From positions 1,165,606-1,207,827 of the forward strand of contig NZ_SIRP01000001.1 of the NCBI RefSeq assembly GCF_011634835.1: a stretch of DNA of 42,222 nt, read 5' to 3'. Made by a program: the position numbers and the translations under genes. The notes beneath the pieces are model-generated. The model did not search any database, had not been told where the DNA came from, and saw nothing but the letters and a program-made list of their open reading frames with translations. Below, piece by piece: positions 33,466-41,279 of the stretch. Position 1 is the first letter of the stretch; every line of letters begins with the position of its first letter. The DNA comes from Isoptericola sp. BMS4 (GTDB lineage: Bacteria; Actinomycetota; Actinomycetes; Actinomycetales; Cellulomonadaceae).

Positions 33466-34824
33466 TCAGTGGTGCAGGCCCAGCGCGTCGGCGACGGCGT
33501 CCCAGCCCACGTAGTGGAAGTTCGTCGCGTCGTCCGCGCGCTCGTCGGCGACGTCGGGGCCGGTGTGCGGCTCGTCGTGCAGCACGAGCAGCCCCTCCGT
33601 GTGGTCGCCCACCGGCCGGTGCGTGACGGCCAGGCCGTCCGACCCGTGGACGTCGTCGACGTCGCCCGCGCCCTCGGCGCGGAACGACCCGACGGCACGG
33701 TTGCGGCCCGTCGTCGAGTACACGGCGAACGTGTCGTCGCCCTGGCTGGAGACGATGACGTACCCGGTGCGGCCGGGCCCGTCGTAGACGTCCACCCCCT
33801 CGGCGTCGGCCGTGAGCAGGTCGCCGCCGAACGGGTTCGCGGCGACGGCGTCGGCCTGCGACGAGCCGTCGGCCGGTGCGCACTCCTCGGTGGCGGGGTC
33901 GTAGGCGTCGTGCACGCCGAAGTCCGTGACCCGGTCCACCAGGCGCGGCTCCCCGGAGCCGAGCGGGAGCGGAAGCCGCCACAGCCCGACGTCCTCCTGC
34001 GCCGCGTACAGCGTGCCGGTGCGCTGGTCCACGGACAGGCCCTCGAGCTGCGGCCCGACGCCCGGCTCGTCGCACGGGGTCCACGTGGTGCCGTCGGGCA
34101 GGTCGAACGACGCGGGCATGTCGAGGTGCTGCACGTCCGTGTAGCCCACGGTACCGTCCGCGCCGGGCACGAGGCGCGCCGTGGCGATGCGGGTGGTGCC
34201 CTCCTGCGTGACGACGGCGTACGCGTCGTCGCCGTCCTGCCACACGGCCAGGCCGTATGCGGTCTGCTCGGAGTCCACGCCCGCGCGGTCCGGCTGGAAC
34301 AGGAACTCCTGGTCGGGCGTCGTGATCTCGTGCAGCGGCGCGTCGGAGGCCGCGCCGTCGGGGTCGACGGCGAACAGGCGGATCTGGTCGTTGTACCGGT
34401 CGGAGACGACGGCGACGTCCAGACGCTCGCCGCCGACCTCGAGGCCGTAGGCGACGTCGACGTTGTTGTACCGGCCGTCCACCCCGTCGGCGCGCGGCGC
34501 GGGCGTCGCGGGCAGCGACTGGACCTCGGCGGCGTCGGCGTCGTAGACGCGCAGTCCGCCCTCCTTGGCGGTGGCGACGACGAGCGAGCGGTCCGGGTCC
34601 TCGGGGTGCACCCAGATGGCGGGGTCGTCGCCCGAGGCGTTGCCGCCCGCCTCGTCGTCGAACAGCGCCGGGGTCTGGACGTCGGTCGTCACGGCCGCCA
34701 CGTCGCCGCGGCCGTGCGGGTCACCGCCGCCGTGCCCGGGATGCCCCCATGCCGCGGCGGCGTGGACGACGGCGAGGGCGGGCAGCAGGGCGAGCGCGAG
34801 CAGCGCGGTTCGTGGGGATCGCAT
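33466..34824 (-). CDS. Secreted beta-propeller phytase (3-phytase)
   Basis: Calcium-dependent phosphatase of 452 residues that releases phosphate from phytate outside the cell. Residues 1-27 form a signal peptide (MRSPRTALLALALLPALAVV...). The mature N-terminus has a His/Gly-rich HPGHGGGDPHG stretch. Family motifs are DDPAIWVHP (about 65), YNNVDVAYG (about 118) and HGSDGLAVTHR (about 415). The propeller repeats are spread over the length. The ATG at 34824 is preferred because a signal peptide follows it at once; no clear ribosome site is seen. The gene is divergent from the AAA ATPase gene. Confidence 0.9.
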   Translation of the reverse strand: MRSPRTALLALALLPALAVVHAAAAWGHPGHGGGDPHGRGDVAAVTTDVQTPALFDDEAGGNASGDDPAIWVHPEDPDRSLVVATAKEGGLRVYDADAAEVQSLPATPAPRADGVDGRYNNVDVAYGLEVGGERLDVAVVSDRYNDQIRLFAVDPDGAASDAPLHEITTPDQEFLFQPDRAGVDSEQTAYGLAVWQDGDDAYAVVTQEGTTRIATARLVPGADGTVGYTDVQHLDMPASFDLPDGTTWTPCDEPGVGPQLEGLSVDQRTGTLYAAQEDVGLWRLPLPLGSGEPRLVDRVTDFGVHDAYDPATEECAPADGSSQADAVAANPFGGDLLTADAEGVDVYDGPGRTGYVIVSSQGDDTFAVYSTTGRNRAVGSFRAEGAGDVDDVHGSDGLAVTHRPVGDHTEGLLVLHDEPHTGPDVADERADDATNFHYVGWDAVADALGLHH

Positions 34825-34936
34825 GGGAGCAGAGGTTCCCCTGCGGCTCTGACCTCCCGGTGGCGCCGGGGTGTCCGGGAGGCGAACACCGCGAGGCCCG
34901 CGCATCGCGGGACCGAGCGGGAGGCTCCCGCGCGCA

Positions 34937-35028
34937 TCTGTAGCGTGGGAGCCTACGTGTTTGTAGCGTAGGGACGTGCGTGTTTGTAGCGTAGGAGTCC
35001 GCGAGTCTGTAGTGTGGCCTGGTGGAGT
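34937..35028 (+). repeat. Four tandem 23-bp repeats before the AAA ATPase gene
   Basis: Units start at 34937, 34960, 34983 and 35006 with an exact 23-bp period. The conserved core is TyTGTAGcGTrGG; the rest of each unit varies. The fourth copy (TCTGTAGTGTGG) supplies a TAGTGT hexamer 6 nt before the GTG at 35022. The array therefore covers the promoter and the start of the gene. Confidence 0.85.
35010..35015 (+). promoter_or_regulatory. -10 hexamer of the AAA ATPase gene
   Basis: TAGTGT in the last 23-bp repeat, 6 nt before GTG 35022; no ribosome site. Confidence 0.5.
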
Positions 35029-36293
35029 ACAGGAATCGCGTGGTCGATGGTGAGCTCGACCGCATGCTCACCGGCTTGCCAGCAGTGGCGATCGTCGGCC
35101 CCAAGGCGGTGGGCAAGACGGCGACGGCTCAGCGACGTGCGCGCACCGTGGTCGACCTCTCCGACCCGGACGAGACCGACCTCGTCGTGGCAGACCTCCG
35201 CCGCGTGACACGACTTCCCCGGCCCGTCCTCGTCGACGAGTGGCAGGTGCTCCCGAGGGTGTGGGACGCGGTGCGTCGTGGCGTGGACGACGGGGCCGAG
35301 CCCGGTTCGTTCCTGCTGACGGGATCCGCGACGCCGACGGCACGGCCGATGCACTCGGGCGCTGGACGCATCGTGCAGCTGAGGATGCGTCCGATGGCCC
35401 TGGCGGAGCGCGGCATCGGCGACCCCACGGTCTCGCTCTCAGCGATGCTCGGTGGCGAGCGCGCACTTGAGGGCGACACCGGTGTCCTGCTCGAGCACTA
35501 CGCCGAGGAGATCGTGGCATCAGGGTTCCCCGGGTTGCGTGAGATGCCGCCACGCGTGCGACGGGACGCGCTTGACACGTATCTTCGGCTCATCGTCGAG
35601 CGTGACTTCCCGGAGGCCGGCCGCGAGGTTCGTCGGCCCGGGACGCTCCGGGCCTGGATGCGGGCGTACGCGGCCGCCACGGCGACGACGGCCTCGTACA
35701 CCGAGATCCTCGACGCGGCGACGGCGGGAGAGCCGGACAAGCCTGCGCGGACCACCACGACCGCGTACCGCGAGACCCTCGAGCGCATCTGGCTGCTCGA
35801 GGAGCTCCCGCCGTGGGTCGGGGCAGGCAGCCGGCTGAGCGCCCTGGGCAGGACGCCGAAGCATCACCTCGCCGACCCGGCGCTCGCCGCCCGGTTGCTC
35901 GGAGTGAACGCGCCCACGTTGCTGGACACGCCGCACCCCGCCGGGACGGTCGGGCCCCGTCGTGGAAGCCTGTTCGGTGCGCTCTTCGAGAGCCTGGCGA
36001 CGTTGTGCGTCCGCGTCTACGCGGAAGGAGCGGGCGCGACGGTGAGCCACCTGCGGACGCACCGAGGGGACCACGAGGTCGACCTGATCGTCGAGCGGGA
36101 CGACGGGCGCGTCCTCGCGATCGAGGTCAAGCTCGGTGCCACGCCGAGCGACCGGGACGTGCGACACCTGCACTGGCTCTCAGAACGTGTCGGGGCAGAT
36201 GTCGTCGACTCGGTCGTCATCACCACGGGGCGGGCAGCGTACCGGCGACCGGACGGCATCGCCGTCGTCCCCCTGGCCCTGCTCGGGCCTTGA
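35022..36293 (+). CDS. AAA ATPase with DUF4143 domain (AAA_14)
   Basis: P-loop protein of 423 residues. Walker A is GPKAVGKT (26-33), Walker B VLVDEW (69-74), and LLTGSA (98-103) a sensor-like motif. The C-terminal DUF4143 part carries a PD-(D/E)xK-like pattern: E323 (FES), D354 (EVDLIVE) and E368-V-K370 (IEVKLG). Proteins of this family are common accessory genes of unknown role; nuclease function has been suggested by fold only. It is preceded by a 23-bp repeat array and is convergent with trkA (7-bp gap). Gene borders suggest insertion between phytase and the potassium genes. Role is unknown. Confidence 0.88.
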   Translation: MEYRNRVVDGELDRMLTGLPAVAIVGPKAVGKTATAQRRARTVVDLSDPDETDLVVADLRRVTRLPRPVLVDEWQVLPRVWDAVRRGVDDGAEPGSFLLTGSATPTARPMHSGAGRIVQLRMRPMALAERGIGDPTVSLSAMLGGERALEGDTGVLLEHYAEEIVASGFPGLREMPPRVRRDALDTYLRLIVERDFPEAGREVRRPGTLRAWMRAYAAATATTASYTEILDAATAGEPDKPARTTTTAYRETLERIWLLEELPPWVGAGSRLSALGRTPKHHLADPALAARLLGVNAPTLLDTPHPAGTVGPRRGSLFGALFESLATLCVRVYAEGAGATVSHLRTHRGDHEVDLIVERDDGRVLAIEVKLGATPSDRDVRHLHWLSERVGADVVDSVVITTGRAAYRRPDGIAVVPLALLGP

Positions 36294-36300
36294 CCGCGCG

Positions 36301-36972
36301 CTACGGCCGCGCGGAGAACCGCTCCAGCAGCTCGGCGTGGCCGGAGCAGACCAGCAGGTCGTTTGCGCTGACCCGCGTCTCCGGCGTCGCGTACGCGAAC
36401 TCGACGCCGGGCGACTTCACCCCGATGACGGTGATGCCGTACTTCTGCCGGATGTTCGCCTGCGCGAGCGTGAACCCCTGCATCTCCTTCGGCGGGCGCA
36501 TCTTGACGATGGTGAACCCGTCCTCCACCTCGATGTAGTCGAGCATCTTGCCGCTGACGAGGTGCGCGACGCGGGAGCCCGCGTCCGTCTCGGGGAACAC
36601 CACGTGATGGGCGCCGATGCGCGTGAGGATGCGGCCGTGCTCCACCGAGACCGCCTTCGCCCAGATCTGCGGGGTGCCCATGTCCACGAGGTTGCCCGTG
36701 ATGAGCACGGACGCCTCCAGGGAGGTGCCGACGCCGACGACGGCCACGCCGAAGTCCCGGGCGCCGAGCTGCTCCAGCGCCTCCGGGTTGGAGGCGTCCG
36801 CCTCGACCAGCGGCAGTCGCCCCGACCACTGCGCCACGAGGCGCTCGTCCTGCTCGACGGCGAGCACGTCCTGACCGAGCCGGTCCAGCGTGGAGGCGAT
36901 GGCCGAGCCGAACCGGCCCAGGCCGATGACGAGCACGCCGGCGTCCCGCTCGGGGACCTTCTTGTCGGGCAC
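36301..36972 (-). CDS. Potassium channel regulatory subunit, TrkA/KtrA type
   Basis: Cytoplasmic RCK protein of 223 residues that gates a potassium channel with NAD(H) or ATP/ADP. The N-terminal Rossmann motif VIGLGRFGSA is at about 15-24, and the RCK_N domain covers to about 130. The RCK_C (TrkA_C) domain is about 145-223. It is the second gene after the trkH-like gene, 60 bp apart, and AAGGA precedes GTG 36972. A gene symbol is not given because the Trk and Ktr types are not separable here. Confidence 0.93.
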   Translation of the reverse strand: MPDKKVPERDAGVLVIGLGRFGSAIASTLDRLGQDVLAVEQDERLVAQWSGRLPLVEADASNPEALEQLGARDFGVAVVGVGTSLEASVLITGNLVDMGTPQIWAKAVSVEHGRILTRIGAHHVVFPETDAGSRVAHLVSGKMLDYIEVEDGFTIVKMRPPKEMQGFTLAQANIRQKYGITVIGVKSPGVEFAYATPETRVSANDLLVCSGHAELLERFSARP

Positions 36973-37032
36973 GGTGTTCCTTTCCTGGTGGGGCGGAGCG
37001 TCAGCCGATGCTGTCGGTCGGATGAGTCTGGC

Positions 37033-38421
37033 TCACCCGATGATCGGGCGTTCCTCGGGGAAGCGTACGATGCGGCGCCGGTCGCGCAGCGCCAGCGCGC
37101 TGAGGATCGAGATCGTGCCGACACGGCCCATGAACATGAGGGCGCTGAGCCAGATCTTCGCCGCGTCCGGCAGCTCGGGCGTGATGCCGGTGGACAGCCC
37201 GACGGTCGCGAACGCCGAGATCACCTCGAACAGCACCTGGGACAGCGAGAACTCGGTGATCTGCAGCAGCACGATGCACGACACGAGCACCGCGGTCGCG
37301 CCGATGAAGACCACCGCGATGGACAGCCGCAGCGTGTCGCGCGGGATCCGCCGCCCGAACGCCTCGGTGTCCTTGTCGCCGCGGGCCTCGGCGAGGATCG
37401 CGAGCAGCATGACGGCGAGCGTCGTGACCTTGATGCCGCCCGCCGTCGAGGCGGACCCGCCGCCGACGAACATCATGGCGTCGTGCACGAGCCACGTCTC
37501 GTCGTGCATGGCGCCGACGTCCACGGTGCTGAACCCCCCGGAGCGGGGCATCACGGCCGCGAAGAACGTCGAGAGCAGCCGGGTGGGCAGGTCCTGCTCG
37601 CCGAGGGTGCGGGGGTTGTTCCACTCCAGGGCGCCGATGAGCACCGCGCCGCCGGCGAGCAGCGCCAGGCTGGTGGTGACCGTCAGCTTCGTGTGCAGCG
37701 ACAGCGACCGCACCCAGTGGTGCCGGCGGCGCCGGTGGGTGAGCACGTTGAGGATCACGGGGAAGCCCAGCGCCCCGATGAACACGCCCAGGGCCACCGG
37801 CACCAGCACGAGCCAGTCGGAGGTGTAGGGGACCAGGCCGTCGGCCGTCGGGACGAACCCGGCGTTGTTGAACGCCGAGATGCCGAAGAACGCCGCGTGC
37901 CACGCGGCCTGCCCGACGCTCTCGCCCAGCGCGAGGAAGCGGGGGAAGAGGAACAGGGCGATGGTGGCCTCGATCGACGTCGAGGTGATGATGATGACGC
38001 GCACGAGGTCGCCGACCTCGCCGAGGCGGCTCGTCTTGGTCTCCGAGGCGGTGAGGAGACGCTGGGTCAGCCCGATGCGCCGCGACACCGCCATGCCGAG
38101 CAGCGACGCGAGCGTCATGACCCCCAGGCCGCCGATCTTGATGCCGACGATGATGACGACGCGACCGTAGGTGGACCAGTACTCCCCGGTGTCGACGGTC
38201 ACCAGGCCCGTGATGCACACGGCCGAGGTCGCGGTGAACAGGGCGTCGGCGAACGATGCGGAACGGCCCGACGCCGTCGCCCACGGGGGCAGCAGCAGCA
38301 GCGTGAAGACGGTGATGACGGCGGCGAACACGGTCATCGCCAGCCGGGCGGGGTACTCGCGGACCGTCTTGTCGACCCACTCGCGCAGCATGACGGCGCG
38401 GCTGCCCCACCTCGTCGCCAC
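37033..38421 (-). CDS. Potassium uptake channel subunit, TrkH/KtrB type
   Basis: Membrane protein of 462 residues with four M1-P-M2 repeats. Filter glycines lie in 'SAVCITGLVTVDTG', 'SAFNNAGFVPT', 'MPRSGGFSTVD' and 'SAFATVGLSTG'. It forms the K+ (or Na+-coupled K+) pore with the RCK protein encoded next. GGGAGG 4 nt upstream fixes the GTG at 38421; the in-frame ATG 11 codons later has none. The gene is divergent from acuC. Confidence 0.95.
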   Translation of the reverse strand: MATRWGSRAVMLREWVDKTVREYPARLAMTVFAAVITVFTLLLLPPWATASGRSASFADALFTATSAVCITGLVTVDTGEYWSTYGRVVIIVGIKIGGLGVMTLASLLGMAVSRRIGLTQRLLTASETKTSRLGEVGDLVRVIIITSTSIEATIALFLFPRFLALGESVGQAAWHAAFFGISAFNNAGFVPTADGLVPYTSDWLVLVPVALGVFIGALGFPVILNVLTHRRRRHHWVRSLSLHTKLTVTTSLALLAGGAVLIGALEWNNPRTLGEQDLPTRLLSTFFAAVMPRSGGFSTVDVGAMHDETWLVHDAMMFVGGGSASTAGGIKVTTLAVMLLAILAEARGDKDTEAFGRRIPRDTLRLSIAVVFIGATAVLVSCIVLLQITEFSLSQVLFEVISAFATVGLSTGITPELPDAAKIWLSALMFMGRVGTISILSALALRDRRRIVRFPEERPIIG

Positions 38422-38517
38422 CCGACCTCCCGTTGCCGTCCGGCCTTCGCACGTGCCGCCGTCCGCGTCCCCGCCCCGGTCCGCGGACACGCGGCTCAAG
38501 CCTGCCACGACGTGGGC

Positions 38518-38523
38518 TACCGT
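38518..38523 (+). promoter_or_regulatory. -10 hexamer of acuC
   Basis: TACCGT, 6 nt before the ATG at 38530; only a weak GACGGG lies between. Confidence 0.5.
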
Positions 38524-38529
38524 GACGGG

Positions 38530-39708
38530 ATGCGCGTCGCCCGGCTGCTGTGGAGCCCCGAGCTCCTGCGATACGACTTCGGTCCCGGGCACCCGATGGC
38601 GCCCGCCCGCCTCGACCTCACGATGCGGCTGGTCCGTGAGCTGGGGCTGCTCGACGAGCCGACCCTCGAGGTGGGCGACGTCCCGGGCCCCGCGCCCGAC
38701 GACGTGATCCGCACGGTGCACGACGCCGACTACGTCGCGGCGGTGCGCCGCGCCGCGGCCACCGGCGAGCCCGACCCGGCCCGCGGCCTCGGCACCGAGG
38801 ACGACCCCGTCTTCGCGGACATGCACGACGCCGCCGCGCGGCTCGTGGCCGCCTCCGTGGACGCCGCGGAGTCCGTGTGGACCGGCCGCGTGGCGCACGG
38901 CGTGAACGTCGCCGGGGGCATGCACCACGCCCGCCGGGACGCCGCGTCCGGCTTCTGCGTGTACAACGACGCCGCGGCCGCCGTGCAGCGGCTCCTCGAC
39001 CTCGGCGCCGAGCGCGTGGTCTACGTCGACCTGGACGCCCACCACGGCGACGGCGTCGAGTCGATCTTCTGGGACGACCCGCGGGTGCTCACCGTCTCCG
39101 TCCACCAGGACGGGCACACGCTGTTCCCGGGCACCGGCAACGCCGGCGACACCGGTGGCACGGCCGCCCAGGGCACCGCGGTGAACGTCGCCCTGCCGCC
39201 GCGCACCGGCGGCGAGCAGTGGCTGCGCGCGGTGGACGCCGTCGTGCCTGCGGTGGTGCGCGCGTTCGAGCCCGAGGCGATCGTCTCCCAGCACGGGTGC
39301 GACGCCCACGCCAACGACCCCCTCACCGACCTCGCCGTGAGCGTCGACGCGCAGCGGACGGCCGCGCGCTGGGTGCACGACCTCGCGCACCAGGTCGCCC
39401 GGGGCCGGTGGGTGGCGCTCGGCGGCGGCGGGTACGCGGTCGTCGACGTCGTCCCGCTGGTGTGGGCGAGCCTCGTGGCGGAGGCCGCCCATGCGCCCCT
39501 GGCGCCCGGCCTGGAGCTGCCCACCCGCTGGCGTCGCGAGGTGGAGGAGCTCTCCGGCCTCGACCCCGCGGAACGGCTCGGGGGCGGCGAGGTCGCGTGG
39601 CGCCCCTGGAGCGACGGGTACGACCCGGAGGACGACGTCGACCGCGCCGTGCTGGCCACGCGCCGCCACGTGTTCCCGACGTGGGGCCTGGACCCCTACC
39701 GCGACTGA
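38530..39708 (+). CDS. acuC: Acetoin utilization protein AcuC / histone deacetylase family
   Basis: Zinc-dependent deacetylase of 392 residues, likely acting on acetyl-lysine, including acetyl-CoA synthetase in bacteria that have this system. Catalytic features are GGMHHARRD (about 136-144), the metal motif DLDAHHGDG (about 170-178), 'SVHQDGHTLFPGTG' and 'SQHGCDAHANDPL' (about 256), and 'LGGGGYAV' (about 301). Length and order match AcuC. The gene stands alone, with a leaderless-type promoter. Confidence 0.94.
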   Translation: MRVARLLWSPELLRYDFGPGHPMAPARLDLTMRLVRELGLLDEPTLEVGDVPGPAPDDVIRTVHDADYVAAVRRAAATGEPDPARGLGTEDDPVFADMHDAAARLVAASVDAAESVWTGRVAHGVNVAGGMHHARRDAASGFCVYNDAAAAVQRLLDLGAERVVYVDLDAHHGDGVESIFWDDPRVLTVSVHQDGHTLFPGTGNAGDTGGTAAQGTAVNVALPPRTGGEQWLRAVDAVVPAVVRAFEPEAIVSQHGCDAHANDPLTDLAVSVDAQRTAARWVHDLAHQVARGRWVALGGGGYAVVDVVPLVWASLVAEAAHAPLAPGLELPTRWRREVEELSGLDPAERLGGGEVAWRPWSDGYDPEDDVDRAVLATRRHVFPTWGLDPYRD

Positions 39709-39723
39709 GGGGTGCCGTCCGTG

Positions 39724-39753
39724 TTCGGGCCTGCGGGCCGGATCGGGTACTCT
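39724..39753 (+). promoter_or_regulatory. Promoter of the bS22 gene
   Basis: TTCGGG (39724-39729) and TACTCT (39748-39753) are spaced 18 bp. Transcription near 39760 would leave a 90-nt leader before ATG 39851. Confidence 0.45.
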
Positions 39754-39772
39754 GAGGGACGGACTTTTTCGT

Positions 39773-39834
39773 GTTGGTCGGCTGCGCCTGGGGACAGGTG
39801 CTCGTGGGACCAACCGTGCTCCACCACCCGACCA
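39773..39834 (+). promoter_or_regulatory. Leader with two mutually exclusive stems
   Basis: GTTGGTC (39773-39779) can pair with GACCAAC (39808-39814). The overlapping TGGTCGG (39775-39781) can instead pair with CCGACCA (39828-39834). Both lie in the 5' leader of the ribosomal protein gene and could switch between two folds. Confidence 0.4.
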
Positions 39835-39850
39835 GCATTGTGAGGACCTC

Positions 39851-39949
39851 ATGGGCTCCGTCATCAAGAAGCGCCGCAAGCGCATGGCGAAGAAGAAGCA
39901 CCGCAAGCTGCTTCGCAGGACGCGTCACCAGCGCCGCAACAAGAAGTGA
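39851..39949 (+). CDS. Small ribosomal protein bS22 (AURKAIP1/COX24-domain)
   Basis: Ribosomal peptide of 32 residues, MGSVIKKRRKRMAKKKHRKL then LRRTRHQRRNKK, too short for usual ORF callers. More than half of its residues are Lys or Arg. It matches the actinobacterial AURKAIP1/COX24-domain protein found in the mycobacterial 30S subunit near the decoding centre. GAGGA at 39842-39846 precedes the ATG. It has its own promoter and leader, and ends before a strong hairpin. Confidence 0.92.
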   Translation: MGSVIKKRRKRMAKKKHRKLLRRTRHQRRNKK

Positions 39950-39983
39950 CGCCGCCCCCGCCGGTCGGCGGGGCGCACGCACC

Positions 39984-40015
39984 GAGCCCGGGCCCTCCGT
40001 GAGGGCGCCGGGCTC
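39984..40015 (+). terminator. Hairpin terminator after the bS22 gene
   Basis: GAGCCCGG-GCCCTC pairs with GAGGGC-G-CCGGGCTC around CGT, a 14-bp stem with one bulge. It lies 35 bp after the stop codon. Confidence 0.75.
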
Positions 40016-40042
40016 GTCGCGTCTCCGGACGGTGCGGGCGCG

Positions 40043-40110
40043 CCGGGTCGGCATCCCGTCCCCGGGTCGGCACACAGGCGTGCCGACCCGGGGACGGAAT
40101 GCCGACCTGG
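40043..40110. terminator. 30-bp-arm inverted repeat between convergent genes
   Basis: Arms 40043-40072 and 40081-40110 match at 28 of 30 positions around an 8-nt loop. Each arm holds GTCGGCA twice with CCGTCCCC between. It lies directly after the HAD gene stop and after the bS22 terminator. Confidence 0.8.
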
Positions 40111-40111
40111 G

Positions 40112-40918
40112 TCAGCGGCGGCGGAAGCGCCGCTGGATCGAGCGCAGCACCAGGCCGACGATCCAGGCCGCGCCGGCCCACGACGCCGTCTTCATGCCCC
40201 GCCCGGCGACCCGCTGCCCGCGGCCGCGGAACTCGCGGATGGGCCAGCCGACCTCCTTGGCGTGCCGCCGCAGCCGGGTGTCGGGGTTGATGGGGCACGG
40301 GTGGCCCACGGAGCGCATCATCGGCAGGTCGTTGAGGGAGTCGCCGTAGGCGTAGGACGACGCGAGGTCGACGCCCTCGCGCTCCGCCAGCTCGCGGACC
40401 GCCGCGCCCTTCGCCTCGCCGTGCATGAGATCGCCCACGAGGCGGCCGGTGTAGTAGCCGCCCGAGTGCTCGGCGACCGTGCCGAGGCAGCCCGTGGCGC
40501 CGAGCCGTCGCGCGATCATGCCGCCGATCTCCACCGGGGTCGCCGTCACCAGCCACACCTGGTCGCCCGCGGCGAGGTGCTCGTCCAGCAGCCGCTTGGT
40601 GCCGGGGAAGATCCGCAGCTCGAGGACGGTGTCGTACACCTCCTCGCCGACGGCGGTGATCTCCGCGACGGACCGGCCCGCGATGAGCGACAGGGCCCGG
40701 CTGCGGACGGTCTCGATCTGGCTGCGCGACTCGCCGAACATCAGGTACTTCGCCTGGATCAGGCCGAAGCGCAGCAGGTCGCCGGCCCCGAAGAATCGGC
40801 GCTGGTACAGCGCGCGGGCGAGGTGGAAGGCGCTCGCGCCGCGGATGATCGTGTTGTCGACGTCGAAGAACGCCGCCGTGCGCGCCGGGGGAACACGAGA
40901 CTCGGCGGGCGACGGCAT
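40112..40918 (-). CDS. HAD-superfamily phosphatase (HAD-IB, SerB-like)
   Basis: Phosphohydrolase of 268 residues. The nucleophile and acid are D19 and D21 (FFDVDNTI). Motif II is VTATPVE (about 126-132) and motif III/IV is YGDSLNDLPM (about 190). The C-terminus has a basic tail (RSIQRRFRRR) and hydrophobic 'ASWAGAAWIVGLVL', suggesting membrane association. Family members act on phosphoserine, glycerol phosphates or lipid phosphates; the substrate is unknown. TACAGT 7 nt before ATG 40918 supports that start over GTG 40927. Confidence 0.9.
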   Translation of the reverse strand: MPSPAESRVPPARTAAFFDVDNTIIRGASAFHLARALYQRRFFGAGDLLRFGLIQAKYLMFGESRSQIETVRSRALSLIAGRSVAEITAVGEEVYDTVLELRIFPGTKRLLDEHLAAGDQVWLVTATPVEIGGMIARRLGATGCLGTVAEHSGGYYTGRLVGDLMHGEAKGAAVRELAEREGVDLASSYAYGDSLNDLPMMRSVGHPCPINPDTRLRRHAKEVGWPIREFRGRGQRVAGRGMKTASWAGAAWIVGLVLRSIQRRFRRR

Positions 40919-40925
40919 GCGGCCC

Positions 40926-40931
40926 ACTGTA
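40926..40931 (-). promoter_or_regulatory. -10 hexamer of the HAD phosphatase gene
   Basis: TACAGT on the minus strand, 7 nt before the ATG at 40918. Confidence 0.5.
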
Positions 40932-40955
40932 TCGGCGCCACCACGTCGGCGCGGC

Positions 40956-40961
40956 TACGCT
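40956..40961 (+). promoter_or_regulatory. -10 hexamer of the glutaredoxin gene
   Basis: TACGCT, 7 nt before GTG 40969. The whole divergent gap with the HAD gene is only 50 bp, with no room for leaders. Confidence 0.5.
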
Positions 40962-40968
40962 GTCCTGC

Positions 40969-41262
40969 GTGAGCGGGCTGCAAGAATCGGTCGACGACCC
41001 CCGGGTCGTCCTGTACACGAGGGCGGGCTGCCACCTGTGCGACGAGGCACGGGCGGTGGTGGTCGAGGTGTGCGGCACCGTGGGCGCGGCGTGGCGCGAG
41101 GTCGACATCGACGTCGGCGGAGCGGGCGACGCGGCCGGCGGGGCGTCGGACGACCTGGTGGCGCGGTACGGCGACTACGTACCGGTCGTCGAGGTGGACG
41201 GTGTGCAGCAGGGGTTCTGGCGGGTGGACGCCGCGCGCTTGGCGCGCCGGCTGGGGCGGTAG
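40969..41262 (+). CDS. Glutaredoxin family protein
   Basis: Thiol-disulfide protein of 97 residues. The active site is C21-H-L-C24 (AGCHLCDEA), followed by the thioredoxin-fold cis-Pro region 'YVPVVEVDG' (about 69-77). The group (DUF836-like) is commonly found next to rex in actinobacteria. Rex starts 17 bp downstream, so the two are probably one transcript that links thiol and NADH redox state. Confidence 0.9.
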   Translation: MSGLQESVDDPRVVLYTRAGCHLCDEARAVVVEVCGTVGAAWREVDIDVGGAGDAAGGASDDLVARYGDYVPVVEVDGVQQGFWRVDAARLARRLGR

Positions 41263-41279
41263 CCCGGGAGGGAACGAAC

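Noticed and set aside
34937-35028. CRISPR array
   Set aside because: Units are directly adjacent at 23 bp with no spacers, and they overlap a start codon.
36136-39708. An 1190-codon frame read as a fusion of an unknown protein with AcuC
   Set aside because: Only the last 392 residues are AcuC; the rest is antisense to trkA and trkH genes. The ATG at 38530 with its own promoter hexamer is the real start.
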